A stretch of 64,000 nucleotides of DNA from Mauremys mutica (GCF_020497125.1 NC_059080.1:67116573-67180572); one strand, 5' to 3'. Positions 44,731 to 55,794 are shown, numbered from the stretch's first letter. Notes: generated by a model not told the origin, from the letters alone. Made by a program: numbers and translations.

Positions 44731-45738
44731 ACTCAAGCTATCCCACAGTTCCTGCAGTCTCTGAAAAGCATTTGCATTCTTGGCTGAGCTCCAAATGCTT
44801 CTAGGGTCAAAAACAGTGTCCGCGGTGGGTCAGGGCATAGCTAGGCAATTTACGCACCCCCCCACCCACCCCCAGAAGTGAAAGGGAAAACAATCCTCTC
44901 TTGACTCTTTTACATGTCACCCTATCTTTACTGAATGCTGCAGATAGACGCGATGGTGCAGCACTCAACACCAACATCCTTGCTCCCCCCATGCTATGGA
45001 TGGCTGATGGTACAAAATGACTGGTATCCGTCCTCATCATCAGCCTATTGGCACATGGGGCAGTGCAAAAGGACTGGTAACCATGCTGACTAGCATCTGT
45101 TAGGTCGATCAAGAGCGCCTGGTCCTAATTTTTCCTGGTAGATGGTACAGTATGGCTGATAACCATCGTCATCATAGCAACAGGGGGCTGAGCTCCATCA
45201 GCCCCCACCCTTCATGTGTAAAGAAAAGATTCAATTGCCCCTGGACTAGCAGAGGGATGCTGGGCTCCTCTCCTACACACTCCTTACTGTCCTGTCTGGA
45301 CTATCATAGCAGCTGGAGGCTGCCTTCCACTCATATCTCACTAACAAGTCACTGTGTCTTATTCCTGCATTCTTTATTACTTCATCACACAAGTGGGGGG
45401 ACAATGCTACGGTAGCCCAGGAAGGCTGGGGGAAGAACGGAATCAACAGGTGGGGTTGTTACAGGAGCACCCCCTGTGAATAGAATACAGCTCATAATTT
45501 CTGCAGGATCTGACACAGAGCAGCTGTGCTCTCTGGTTCTCTGATACAGTGGTTCTCTAGTACACTTGCCCATATTCTAGGCAGGACTGATTCTATTTTT
45601 AGATACCAAAAAGGAGGGATTGACTCAGGGAGTCATTCCCAATTTTGGCTTTTGCGCCCCTGGCTAAGAGCAGCCAGGGGCACTTATAACAGCAGCAAAT
45701 GGAACAGTGCAAAAGGGCTGGTAGCCATGATCATCTTA

Positions 45739-46038
45739 TTACCAATTTATGGTATGGTAGATGGTACAATATGGCTGATAACCATCTCTGCTATCATGCA
45801 AAAGCAAAAGCATGCTGCTGTGTAGCGCTGCTGAATCGCCTCTGTGAGCGGCATCTAGTACACATACGGTGACAGTCACAAAAGGCGAAACAGGCTCCAT
45901 GATTGCCATGCTATGGCATCTTCCAGGGCAATCCAGGGAAAAAAGGCATGAAATGCTTGTCTGCCGTTGCTTTCCCAGCGGAAGGAGTGACTGACAACAT
46001 TTACCCAGAACCACCCGCGACAATGATTTTTGCCGCAT
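45739..46038 (-). pseudogene. Conserved short frame of Harbinger family F (copy 3)
   Basis: A 99-codon frame nearly identical to that of copy 2, with SLSRVVLGKC, MEPVSPFVTVTVCVLDAAHR and HTINW. It lies antisense to the Myb relic side of the element. No known domain. Confidence 0.4.
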
Positions 46039-46282
46039 CAGGCACTAGGATCTCAACCCGGAAATTCAAAGGGGCGGGGGAGGCTGCGGGAACTATGGGA
46101 TAGCTACGGAATAGCTACCCACAGTGCAATGCTCCAGAAATCGACGCTAGCCTTGGACCGTGGACGCACACCACCGATTTAATGTGTTTAGTGTGGCCGC
46201 GCACACTCGATTTTATACAATCTGTTTTGTTAAACCGGTTTATGTAAATTCGGAATAATCCCGTAGTGTAGACGTACCCTTA

Positions 46283-46965
46283 CATTGGCTGTCCATGGCC
46301 CACTCTGGCAGCCAGGAATCAACTAGACATGGGGATAGCCCAGTCCTGCCTTATTTTACCCAGCCATGCCCCCCATACCACAAAGTGGTGTGGCATAGGA
46401 GCGAGCGAATTGCTAAAATACAGGGGGAAATCTCAACTGGCTAGAATTTGGGCCTGCTGAGTATTGTCAAATTGGTGCTACGTAGCCCCAATGCTCTGGA
46501 GATTTGAACTATATTTCCAAACAATTCTGTTTGTCTGAATGGAGGGAGGGAAATATACTAAGATCATTTGTCCTGATTTACCCTCTCCCTCTTGCATGAT
46601 AGGATCTTTGAATTTTGCAGTAATGCATGTTGGCTAAGAGAAGCTTGGTCTTTTGACTCAAAGCCAGGTAAAAAGATCTTTTTAACGAGTGCCAGCATTT
46701 ACTGTAGTGGAAAAATACACAGCAGAACCTTGTATCTTGTCATTCTCAAAAATCCTCTTTAAACCCCCTAGGATTATCTTTTCCTGTGCCATAAATTTGT
46801 TTGCGCCCAGTAACCAATCACCCTCTGATCCTGTGTTTTTTTTTCCAAGATTGTAGATAGATAGATTTGGTTACTATTTTTTTTACTAGTACTCTGTGCC
46901 ATGGATTATTAGCTATTTTCCCATAGCTGCATAAAGCACGGCTCCTTCTGTCTGAGAAGCTATTG
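46283..46965. other. Intergenic sequence, nothing recognised
   Basis: No repeat or coding signature seen. Short TAGA repeat near 46856-46866. Confidence 0.4.
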
Positions 46966-46970
46966 GGACA

Positions 46971-47642
46971 TGTAGCAGGGTGGACCCTGCTCCGGGGTTT
47001 TAAGGGGTTTAAAATGTGGCCTGACAGAGCTGAGCTGATTGGGGAAGTGGCTACAGCTGGGGGCCACGCCCCAAACTGAGTAGCAGGGCCTTATAAAAGG
47101 CAGGGAAGCTAGGAGCCCAGACAGTCTCTCTTCTGTCTTCAGAGAGAGATGGGCCTAGCTGCTGGGAAAGAGAGACCAGGTACCTGAGTGCAGCAGGGCT
47201 GGGGAAGGCTGAGGAGCCGTGGAGCTCAGCCTAGAAAGCCCCAGGCTGCGGCCTAGGAGTGGGCCGATAGGTACTGTGGGTTGCAGAGGGCGGCCCAGGG
47301 GTAGGACAAAGCAGCAGGTCCAAACCCTCCTTGCCAGGGATGAGTAGGCTGAGACTGCAGTCTGCCCAGAGTGGGGGGCTAGACAATGACTGGCAGTAGC
47401 CATACACTGAGGCAAGGTAGGGATAGAGGGTGAGGGTTCCCTAAGGAGGGGAGACCCAGAGAGACGGGGGTTATTGCCAGGGGGCAGCACCCCAGAGAAA
47501 GGGGCACCGGGTCTAGGAAGGGACACGGGGGCCAGACGAACAGGTGGATCACCGGCCTGCAGAGGGCGCTCCGGCGCTGAACAGAGTAAGTTCGGAGAGT
47601 CACCAGCAGGAGGCGCCGCAGGGGTGAGTCAACCCGTTTACA
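46971..47642 (+). mobile_element. Solo LTR B, GGACA target duplication
   Basis: 672 bp flanked by GGACA (46966-46970 and 47643-47647). It starts TGTAGCAGGGTGG and ends CCGTTTACA. TATAAAAG at 47092-47099 is followed by a leader with CAGACAGTCTCTC, in the usual U3/R arrangement. It shares its architecture and many blocks with solo LTR A, including GGCAGCACCCC and GCAGAGGG(C/T)GCTCCGG near the 3' end. No internal region adjoins. Confidence 0.9.
47092..47099 (+). promoter_or_regulatory. TATA box of solo LTR B
   Basis: TATAAAAG, 122 bp from the LTR start, in the same relative place as in solo LTR A. Confidence 0.7.
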
Positions 47643-47647
47643 GGACA

Positions 47648-50119
47648 GCTGGTATCTAACTGAGAGATGTTTATTTTAGACTTTACTTTCAAGCAGATAA
47701 GCACAGTGCACCAAAGGGAGCTCATAAAGAGATATGGCAAAGACCTCTCTTAAACAAGTCTAAAGAAAGTCTAAAATTTAACCCATATCTCAGTGCTGGA
47801 AAATATAAACAAATCAGCTGAGTTGGATTTATCCTAGTCTGACTTAAAATGGTTTTCTGCAATGCCATCAAGCATTAATATTGACATTTCATGGCATTTA
47901 AGATGCTATGTACACTCAATATGCTAGACATATACCAGACAATTTGCCATCAATGCAAGCAGTTGGCTCCTCATTTTTGAGGTTGAGTTGGGATGGAGTG
48001 GTCATTAGCATCTTATGGCCCCATAAAGATTACTGAGAAAGGATTTTAATGCTAAGACAGCTCCAGAATATACCTTGTACATTCTGGATTTGCTGCATCA
48101 GCCATCTGTGGATAGAATGAATCAATACTGCTTTAAATTATATCTTCATATTAACCACAGAAGTATCTGTGCTCAGTCTTATGACTTTGGTCGCACTGGT
48201 CCCAAAAAATGCTTACAAGTCTTCCTAATGATGACAAGGCCCTACAAACAAAAGGTGAGCTGGTCACTTAAAATGACTTCAGTGGAGTTACTCTAAATTT
48301 TCCACAGGTGTAACTGAGCAGGATTAGATGACATTTGTGGCCAGTCTATGCTACATTTTATACTAATGCAGCTATGCCCATGCTAAAAACACACAATTCT
48401 ATCTAGTGTGGATGCATCCTAAGATGGTCTTATGATCATTTCACCATCCAGGTTCTGCAGTTCAGCAATAAAGCCAGGGTTTCCCGCATTTAGAGATGTG
48501 GGAGTGTGTTACATTCCTTTAAGCAAAAATATGGTATTGACGATGTGTTTATTATCTGACTTCCTGCCAAAGAGGAAAAGCAAATTAACAATTTCAAAGA
48601 GCAGTCATTGGAGACAACTTGCCTTGGTTATGTTTATTTCCAGAGAGGAGCTGGGATGAAGGATGATCTAAAGCAGTGACATGTCCTGCTCGCTGCTGGG
48701 TAGCTAAACCAAGACTAAACTAACAAACTCTTTTGGTTTGTAATCAGGTTATAAAAATAAAGTGCAGCAAACAGAAACAAAACCCTTTTTCTGTAAGTAA
48801 TTCAAGTGCTTTGTCCAGGCCTTAATTAGATCACATGGTAAGAGTCATTTAGAGATGGCTTCTTATAGACACCTTTCCAGACTTCTGGGCTCCTGATATC
48901 CTCATCTCCCTACACCTTGCTCAATAAGCCTTATAGCAATAATTACATAGGCAGGTGACATTACAGGGAAATTCAGTAGGAACCTTATCAAAAGACAATA
49001 GTTGGGAATTGGCATCCTGACTATAGTATCTTCAGCCCAGATCCTCCCATGCATTTAGGTGCCTATCTCCCAAAGAAATCAACTTTTGAGGATCTGGATC
49101 TTCCTGCCTTTCTAATTTGACCTCAGTGAAAAGGGCTACTATAAGATCTGTATGATTCTTTATGTCTAGTGTTATCTAAAGGCACGGTAAACTTGCCATT
49201 ATTGAAAAGTGCAATGGAATTGAATAGGGTTCTATAGAAATTACACTAAAAATCTATAGAACTGAACAGAGAATTGGACCCTTTTTATATGATTAATTGG
49301 CCTGCTATATAGAATTCCTTTGCAGGATCAGTTCCTAAAATGCCTGCTCCCACTGATGTCATTATCAAAGCTCCCACTGAGATCAGGATTGTGGCCATAA
49401 TTCTCTACGATGGTTTAGAAACCCTATAGAAAGCTTATCATTCTCTACTCAATTCTGAAGGAGCTTTTCATAAGAGGTTGGAAAGTCCTTTAGACATTTC
49501 CATTTGCACCCCCATCCACCCTGCTCTCAGGGTCCTTTTCACAGGCAGTGCTGACCCTGAAAACGTGCAGCCAACATGAAATCTGACTGAACATTTCACC
49601 TGTGTTAACTGCATGTTCCCAGAAGGACATTAGAAGGACAAGAGACAATTGCTGCTGAGGCTAATTCTTGCTGCTATTCTCAATATGGAATGTTATGTCA
49701 GAGCACATTGGTACTGGGAAAGCCATTTCAGTAATTTGTCTCTATTTAGCAAAAGATTGCTGCACTTCTCATAACCGAATGGGTTTCTTGCACTAACTGA
49801 AGAAATGGCTATAAAGGTAAGGTGCTGATTTTTTTCCTTAACAACATATATGCAGCCTCACTATCTGTAAAAGCCCCAGAGAGCATCTATAGAGATTGTA
49901 TACAGTTTCCTATGGTGCTTCTATAACAATGTTCTTTCAAATTATATCTCAAGGCTTGGAACTCTTGATCACAGTACAAATTTTTCCTGAGTCAAATTCA
50001 TGAGTCACTGTTATAGCACAAGGTGAAACAGATTGGATAAAAGACTTTCCCACCCAAACATACACCCATTTTTGAAGTGTACCTTTGAGATTCTGAGACA
50101 CTCAGAAAGCTTTTTTTCC
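47648..50119. other. Intergenic sequence; possible short MITE at 48340-48420
   Basis: Mostly featureless. 'ggccagtctatgctaca' at 48340 and 'ctagtgtggatgcatcc' ending near 48420 are weakly opposed and resemble Harbinger-type ends. No target duplication is evident. Confidence 0.3.
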
Positions 50120-50504
50120 TCAGGCCTTGTCTACACTACAAGACTATTTCGAATCAACTTAGTTCGAATTTGTGGATTCGACCTTATGAAGTCGAATTTG
50201 TGTATCCATACTAAATACACTAATTCGAATTTCTGAGTCCACATTCACGGGGCCAGCGTCGACTTTGGAAGCGGTGCACTGTGGGAAGCTATCCCACAGT
50301 TCCCGCAGTCCCCGCTGCCCATTGGAATGCTGGGTAGCGCCCCCAATGCCTGCTGGGGGAAAAAATTTGTCGAGGGTGGTTTTGGGTAAGTGTCGTCATT
50401 GAACCGTCAATCACAACCTCCCTCCCTCCGGGAAAGCGCCTGCGGGCAATCTGTTCGTGCACTTTTCTGGTCAGTGACAGCGCGGACGCCACAGCACTGC
50501 AAGC

Positions 50505-50884
50505 ACGGAGCCCGCTGCGATCATCGCCGTTTTCTCCTCCTCGCACTTTATCGTCCACATCTTCCACAGTCAGCTGCTGAGAAATTGGGCTACTTTTCAA
50601 TGGTGCTGCAAGCACTGGGGGACCATAGGGGATGTTTTACAAACATCAACGTCGGGTGGCCGGGCAAGGTTCATGATGCGTGTGTTTTCAGTAACTGTGG
50701 GCTGCTCAGACGCCTGCAGGAAGGTAGTTTCTTCACGGACCACGAAATAACTGTTGTGGATGTGCAGATGCCTATAGTCATTCTCGGGGACCCAGCCTGC
50801 CCGCTAATGCACTTGCTCATGAAGCCCTATACAGGTGCCTGGGACAGCGACAAGGAACTCTTCAAATACCAGCGAGCAGCGTGA
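50505..50884 (+). pseudogene. Harbinger transposase remnant (DDE nuclease, internally deleted)
   Basis: PIF/Harbinger transposase is a DDE-type nuclease that cuts at the terminal repeats and needs the Myb-like partner for nuclear import and DNA binding. From about 50585 the frame reads GYFSMVLQALGDHRGCFTNI, then VGWPGKVHDACVF, LLRRLQEGSFF and MPIVILGDPACP (second catalytic Asp, with Cys where Tyr is usual). It ends LMKPYTGAWDSDKELFKY with a stop at 50884. The N-terminal two thirds with the first Asp and the C-terminal part with the Glu are missing. The segment 50505-50584 (ACGGAGCCCGC..., a likely mutated start) is joined directly to the nuclease block, so the 164-codon frame from 50390 is a deletion fusion. 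It cannot be active. Confidence 0.9.
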
Positions 50885-51013
50885 CCTGTGACTGTTCAGT
50901 TTCTTTACAGAGAAGCTGAACCTGCCCGTTTCTTTACCCAGTTACTGTTTACTCTCCTCTTCGGTTACATACCCCGTTCACCCCGTTACCCCCACTGCCA
51001 GCACACGTGTAAA

Positions 51014-51019
51014 AATAAA
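51014..51019 (+). promoter_or_regulatory. Polyadenylation signal of the transposase gene
   Basis: AATAAA about 130 bp after the transposase stop. A minus-strand AATAAA (51053-51058) also lies close by. Confidence 0.55.
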
Positions 51020-51586
51020 ATACATGTCCCATTATTACTTAACAAAGGTTTCTTTATTCATGACTGTTCGTGAAAGGGTTGAAACTGGGACGCAGGCTGT
51101 GCTGGGTAGGGTGTGCGGTGATGTAAAGACCGCCTCTAAACTCAAGGAATGACAGGCTCCTGCTCCTAGAGCGGTCCGCAGTGCCGGAAGGCTTCTTTCA
51201 ACGGAGCCTGCCATCCCTCTTTATGGAATTCTGTGTGCGGGCGGATATGTGACCTTGTGGTGAAGGAGGACGGATACAGATTCCTCAGCTGCATGACTCA
51301 GCGGTCCAGGACAAGGACCGCTGTATAAGATCTGTAACCGCCCTCCCCCGCTGCAAAGTCACATCTCCCCCGCCCACACAGATCCTGGAAACCACCTCCA
51401 AAAACCGACCAGGTTGCCTATTGACTGCACCGTGTGTGTGACCCGCTGCTGATCCTGCCCCCATGTCTGTACCCTGGGAAAGGTGACTGTCCTATGCAAT
51501 TAACCACCCCCTTCCCCACGCCCCCCATTCGAACACAGTCTTCTTTGAAAAAACATAACGGAAACAGTAATTAACAGCAAAGCATT

Positions 51587-51592
51587 TTTATT
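51587..51592 (-). promoter_or_regulatory. Polyadenylation signal of the Myb/SANT gene
   Basis: AATAAA on the minus strand, about 15 bp past the stop that closes the shifted frame of exon 2 (51607-51609). Confidence 0.6.
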
Positions 51593-52195
51593 AATTAAGT
51601 AGACAGTTAGGGGATGGGACTGGGATTGGGACTACTGTGAGTCTGGAAGTGAAGGACTTCGGCAAATATAGGGTATGAGGGCTTTTGGGTACTTGAGCTC
51701 TGTGCTGTGGTGCAGTGACAGTATTCACGTCCCCGGCCGCCCCTCCTCCTGATTATTTTCGGTGAGGGGGGTATGGGACTTTGTGGCGGGGGAGGGTGGT
51801 TGCAGATACACTGCAGGGGGGCTCTGTCCTCCTGCGGTCCTGCAGAACATCCACAAGGCGCCTGAGCGTGTCCGTGTGCTCCCTCACTAGTCCAAGCATT
51901 GTTTCAGTCGCCTGCTTGTCTTCCTCACGCCACCTCTCCTCCCGTTCGCTGTGTGAGCGCTGGCACAGAGAGACGGTCTCCCTCCACTGGCTCTGCTGGT
52001 CCGCCTCTGCTAGGTAGCAGCCCATACGTTCCTCGAACATCTTGTCCCTTGTCTTTTTCTTTCGCCGCCTAATCTTCGCCAGCCTCTGCGAGGGGGATGC
52101 TGTGGCAGGTCTGGAGACAGTGGAAGCTGTGAGATGGGAAACAGGGAGTGAATTCCTTGCAAAGATACATTTTTGCGAACAATTAACTGAGTCTA

Positions 52196-53667
52196 GGCTG
52201 TCTCTGGGAATTCTGGGTTGAGACCCCTGTGCCTGCTGGGGCACAAATCATTTTCGCGGTGGATTCTGGGTAAATGTCACCAGTCATTCCTTCCTCCGGG
52301 AAAGCAACGGCAGACAATCATTTCAAGCCCGTTTTCCCAGAATTGCCCTGGCATACGCCATAGCGTGGCAACCATGGACACTGTTTTGCCTTTTGTGTAT
52401 ATCACCGTATGTGTACTAGATGCCGCTGACAGAGGCGGGCAAGCAGCGCTACACAGCAGCATGCTTTTGCTTTTGCATGACAGCAGAGATGGTTACCAGC
52501 CATATTGTACCATCAACCATACCATAAATTGGTAATAAGATGGTAATAAGATGGGCATGGTTACCTGTCCTTTTGCACTGCTCCATTTGGGGCTGTCATA
52601 AGTGCCCCTGGCCGAGCAGCCAGGGGCGCAAAAGCAAAAATTGGGAATGACTCCCTGAGTCAATCCCTCCTTTTTGGTACCTAAAAATAGAATCAGTCCT
52701 GCCTAGATTATGGGCAAGTGTACTAGAGAACCACTGTATCATAGAACCAGAGAGCACAGCTGCTCTGTGTCCGATCCTGCATAAATTATGAGCTGTATGC
52801 TATTCACAGGGGGTGCTCCTGCAACAACACCACCTGTTCATTCCGTTCTTACCCCAGCCTTCCTGGGCTACCATACCATTGTCCCCCCACTTGTGTGATG
52901 AAGTAATAAAGAATGCAGGAATAAGACACAGTGACTTGTTTGTGAGAAATGAGTGGAAGGAAGCCTCCAGCTGCAATGATAGTCCAGGCAGGACATTAAG
53001 GAGTGTGGATGAAGGAGCCCATCATCCCTCTGCTAGTCCAGGGGCAATTGAATCTTTTATTTACAATGAAGGGTGGGGGCTGATGGAGCTCAGCCCCCTG
53101 TTGCAATGATGAGGACGGTTACCAGCCATATTGTACCATCAGCCATCAAAAATTAGGGACAGGCGCCCTTGATCGACCTTACTGATACTAGTCGGCATGG
53201 TTACCAGCCCTTTTGCACTGCCCCATGTGCCAATAGGCTGATGATCAGGATGGATTTCCATCTTATTGTACCATCAGCCATCCATAGCGTGGGGGGAGCA
53301 AGGATGTTGGTGTTGAGTGCTGCACCATCGTGTCTATCTGCAGCATTCAGTAAAGATAGGGTGACATGTAAAAGAGTCAACAGAGGATTGTTTTCACTTC
53401 TGGTGGTGGGTGGGGTGTGTGCGCAAATTGCCGAACTATGCCCTGACCCACCGCAGACACTGTGTTTGACCCTAGAAGCATTTGGAGCTCATCCAAGAAT
53501 GCAAATAGTTTTCGGAGACAGCAGGAACTGTGGGATACCTTGCGTCCTCATTCCCCGCTCCCTCCATGAGCGTCCATTATATTCTTTGGCTTTCCGTTAC
53601 GGTCGTCACGCAGCTGCGTGCTGAGTCTGTGCTATGCCGTCTGTCCTTAGATTTTTTAAAAATACTT
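52196..53667 (-). mobile_element. Family F Harbinger block inside element H
   Basis: Aligns with the interior of family F copies in the orientation of copy 2 (compare 39797-41240). It begins at 'gggaattctgggttgagaccc' and ends at 'gtccttagattttttaaaaatac'. It carries the conserved short frame (52218-52535, plus; with ITVCVLDAADRG and HTINW) and a second Myb/SANT relic (near 53540-53667, minus). The family F termini with AACCGGTT are absent and there is no target duplication, so it arrived by recombination or is an ancestral part of the element rather than a clean insertion. Confidence 0.75.
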
Positions 53668-53705
53668 TGGACCAGGCGTAAAATTACAGTAATTAACCTA
53701 ATTAG

Positions 53706-54045
53706 ATGCAGGAGTCTCCGAGCGAGATCACCCTGAGGAGGGTCACTGAAGGAGATAAAGAGCGCATGCTGCGTGAAAGCTAGCACGAACCAGGGCCCGA
53801 TGCAGCCGTGCAATGGGAGGCAATGCTCCCTGAATACCGCATGAAAGCCTCGCGCGGAAAACAGTGCTATCACGGAGCACCCAATAAGGCAGCTCTCCTC
53901 AGGAACCTCCTGCTGATGCTTATCCATTAACGGAAGGAGAGCTTCATGGAGATCTCCCAGGAGGATTTCTGTTCTATCACCATATATAGAGAGACCTCCT
54001 TCTCGCACACTTCAGATTCCTGTTATATTAAGAATAAAAATTAAC
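53706..54045 (+). pseudogene. Coding-like stretch of unknown origin in element H
   Basis: One plus-strand register runs about 113 codons with two stops (TAG at 53781, TAA at 53928). It starts MQESPSEITLRRVTEGDKER and continues with EPGPDAAVQWEAMLPEYRMK, GKQCYHGAPNKAALLRNLL and SFMEISQEDFCSI. Its composition (charged and aromatic residues) looks like decayed coding sequence. The opposite strand also has an open frame over part of it. I do not recognise the family. It may be another exon of a Harbinger protein or captured sequence. Confidence 0.35.
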
Positions 54046-54979
54046 ATGGTTACAGCACTTACCGACTGCTCCTTCCCCTGATTCAGGGTCCGGGTTAATG
54101 GCCGGGGAGGGTTGTTGGGGGATCTCCGTGACGGTGATGAATAGATCCTGGCTGTCGGGGAAACCATCGTTGTAAGCGCTCTCGCCTGCCTCATCCTCCA
54201 CAGACCCTTCCTCATCTTCCCCGTCCGCGAACATCACCGAGGAACTGGCCGTCGACACTGTCCCATCGTCAGAGTCCACGGTCACTGGTGGGGCAGTGGT
54301 GGCAGGCTCCGTAGCGTCCGTTTGCCGCTTTGATTTTTTGGTAGCCTTGTCTGGGGTCCTTGATATTCACGGAGCGCTGCGTTGCATCCCGCCTGTATCC
54401 TCTGTCTCTCATGGCTTTGGAGACCTTCTCGTAGGTCTTCGCATTCCCTGTTTTGGAGCGCAGCTCCGAAAGCACAGACTCCTCGCCCCACACACCGATC
54501 AGATCGAAGAGTTCCCAGTCAGTCTATGCTGGGTCCCTCTTTCTATTCACAGATAACATGAACTCCTCTGCTGGAGAGCTCTGCATCGTTGCAGGTGCTG
54601 CGGAGCTCGCCCCGATGTCCAGCCAGGACGTCAGATTCAAAGTGCCCAGACAGGAAAATGAATTCAAATTTTCCCGGGTCATTTCCTGTGTGGCTGGTCA
54701 GAGAATCCAAGCTCCGACTGCTGTCCAGAGCGTCAACAGAGTGGTGCACTGTGGGATAGCTCCCGGAGCTACTAAGTTCGATTTGCATCCACACCTAGCC
54801 TAATTCGAGCTAGCCATGTCGAATTTAGCGTTACTCCACCTGTCGGGGTGGAGTACCAAATTCGAACTAACGAGCCCTCTAGTTCGAATTAAATGGCTTC
54901 CTGGTGTGGACGGTTGAGCGGTTAGTTCAAATTTACGCTGCTAAATTCGAATTAAAGTCCTAGTGTAGACCAGGCCTCA

Positions 54980-55794
54980 CTTGTCTAGTAAAACTGGAAT
55001 TGTATTTGATCAAAAAGTATGGTTTTCTGAACGTGACTGGATGGTGACTTGTATTCTGGAGTGTTAGCTTTTGTTTTAAAAGATCAGAGGAGAGAAAGGC
55101 CCAGTGGAAGCTACATCACTTTTGGGCTAAGGAGATCCCCAGCTACCCCAGAGTGGATTAGAAGGAGAAAGTAGAACTGCCCTCGTGGCCCATCAGTGGA
55201 AATTTAACTTGGGACCTCCAGAACAGCCTGAGAACCTGCCCATTACTCCATACGAAAGCTGTAATGGGGAAGGGGCATTTAGGTAACTATTTGGAAAGAC
55301 AGATGAGCCAATTTGTCTGGCTAATTGGATTAGGGGGAATAGTCCCCTAGATTATACCTTGAAGATATTGCAGAGTGTAGCAGACCACTGGGCTTCCCCC
55401 ACAATAAAACAATATTAACTGGGAAGGAGTTGGGAGGAGTTAGGAAAGCAGTGCATAAGGAAGTGGAACTGGGCAGCTCAGTTAAACTTACAAAAACCCA
55501 AAATACTGCAAACTTTCAGATTTTTATCTGAACCAAATTCTATATCACTGGAGATTCAACCATAATATGCAACATTTTAACCAGTTTGGTGACCTCAAAA
55601 TCTCCTCTTTTTCAAGGAAATACACAAGGTATGAATTTGTCCTATCTCCACTGAAATCATTGTACTTACGCTTGGGATGGATTTGGCCCATTAAATATAA
55701 CTTCTTTAAACCTCCTCATAACCATTCTGCCTTCAGTTAAATTTTTATGTACCTATCTAGGTATTCATACACACACAGACTCATCACTACAGTA
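54980..55794. other. Intergenic sequence, nothing recognised
   Basis: No repeat or coding signature seen. Confidence 0.4.

Larger units (their letters stand above)
44146..46279 (+). mobile_element. Harbinger family F, copy 3 (2.1 kb, longest)
   Basis: Flanked by TTA at 44143-44145 and 46280-46282. It starts AGCCTGGCCTACACTACGCG and ends TAGTGTAGACGTACCC. It is the most complete copy of family F here. It contains the Myb/SANT relic near the left end (from 44503), repeated blocks of the type GATGGTACAATATGGCTGATAACCAT (near 45005, 45140 and 45752), and the conserved minus-strand frame at 45739-46038. AACCGGTT sits at both ends. No transposase catalytic region is present, so it is non-autonomous. 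Confidence 0.9.
51607..54586 (-). pseudogene. Harbinger Myb/SANT-like DNA-binding protein gene, two exons, broken
   Basis: The second protein of PIF/Harbinger elements. Exon 1 spans 54586-54063: ATG at 54586 (MQSSPAEEFML), the SANT region WGEESVLSELRSK, AKTYEKVSKAM, RDRGYRRDATQ and KIKAANGRYG, then an acidic segment (GEDEEGSVEDEAGESAY) and SQDLFITVTEIP. The exon ends at a GTAAGTGC donor (plus 54055-54062). Exon 2 spans 52126-51607 after a CACAG acceptor and begins STVSRPATASPSQRLAKIRRRKK. It continues as an Arg/Gln/Glu-rich, coiled-coil-like C-terminus with ERWREEDKQATETMLGL and TLRRLVDVLQDRR. The splice joins in phase. Damage: TAG at 54526-54524 early in exon 1, a deletion with frame change near 54300 at the end of the SANT domain, and a frame change near 51770. 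The intron has absorbed the family F block. Confidence 0.85.
50123..54976. mobile_element. Large PIF/Harbinger element H, TCA target duplication
   Basis: 4854 bp flanked by TCA at 50120-50122 and 54977-54979. It starts GGCCTTGTCTACACTA and ends TAGTGTAGACCAGGCC, inverted repeats with one mismatch over 16 bp. Both subterminal regions carry many TTCGAA motifs. From left to right: left arm with a transposase-start relic, transposase remnant (to 50884), plus-strand polyadenylation signal, minus-strand polyadenylation signal, Myb/SANT exon 2, a block homologous to family F (52196-53667), an unassigned coding-like stretch, Myb/SANT exon 1, and the right arm. Convergent transposase and Myb genes are typical of PIF/Harbinger. 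All coding parts are damaged. Confidence 0.92.

Noticed and set aside
47155..47659. Pro/Leu/Ser-rich frames on the minus strand, up to 123 codons
   Set aside because: They lie inside solo LTR B and reflect its G/C-rich repeats; there are no domain motifs and the frames are not shared with LTR A.
50390..50584. N-terminal third of the 164-codon frame over the Harbinger transposase
   Set aside because: It reads through the element's left arm, which is non-coding in this register; only the part from about 50585 matches a transposase, so the frame is a deletion fusion.
53577..54008. 143-codon minus-strand frame in element H as a protein
   Set aside because: It crosses the boundary of the family F block and the unassigned stretch and has no motif; the plus strand of the same region looks more coding-like.
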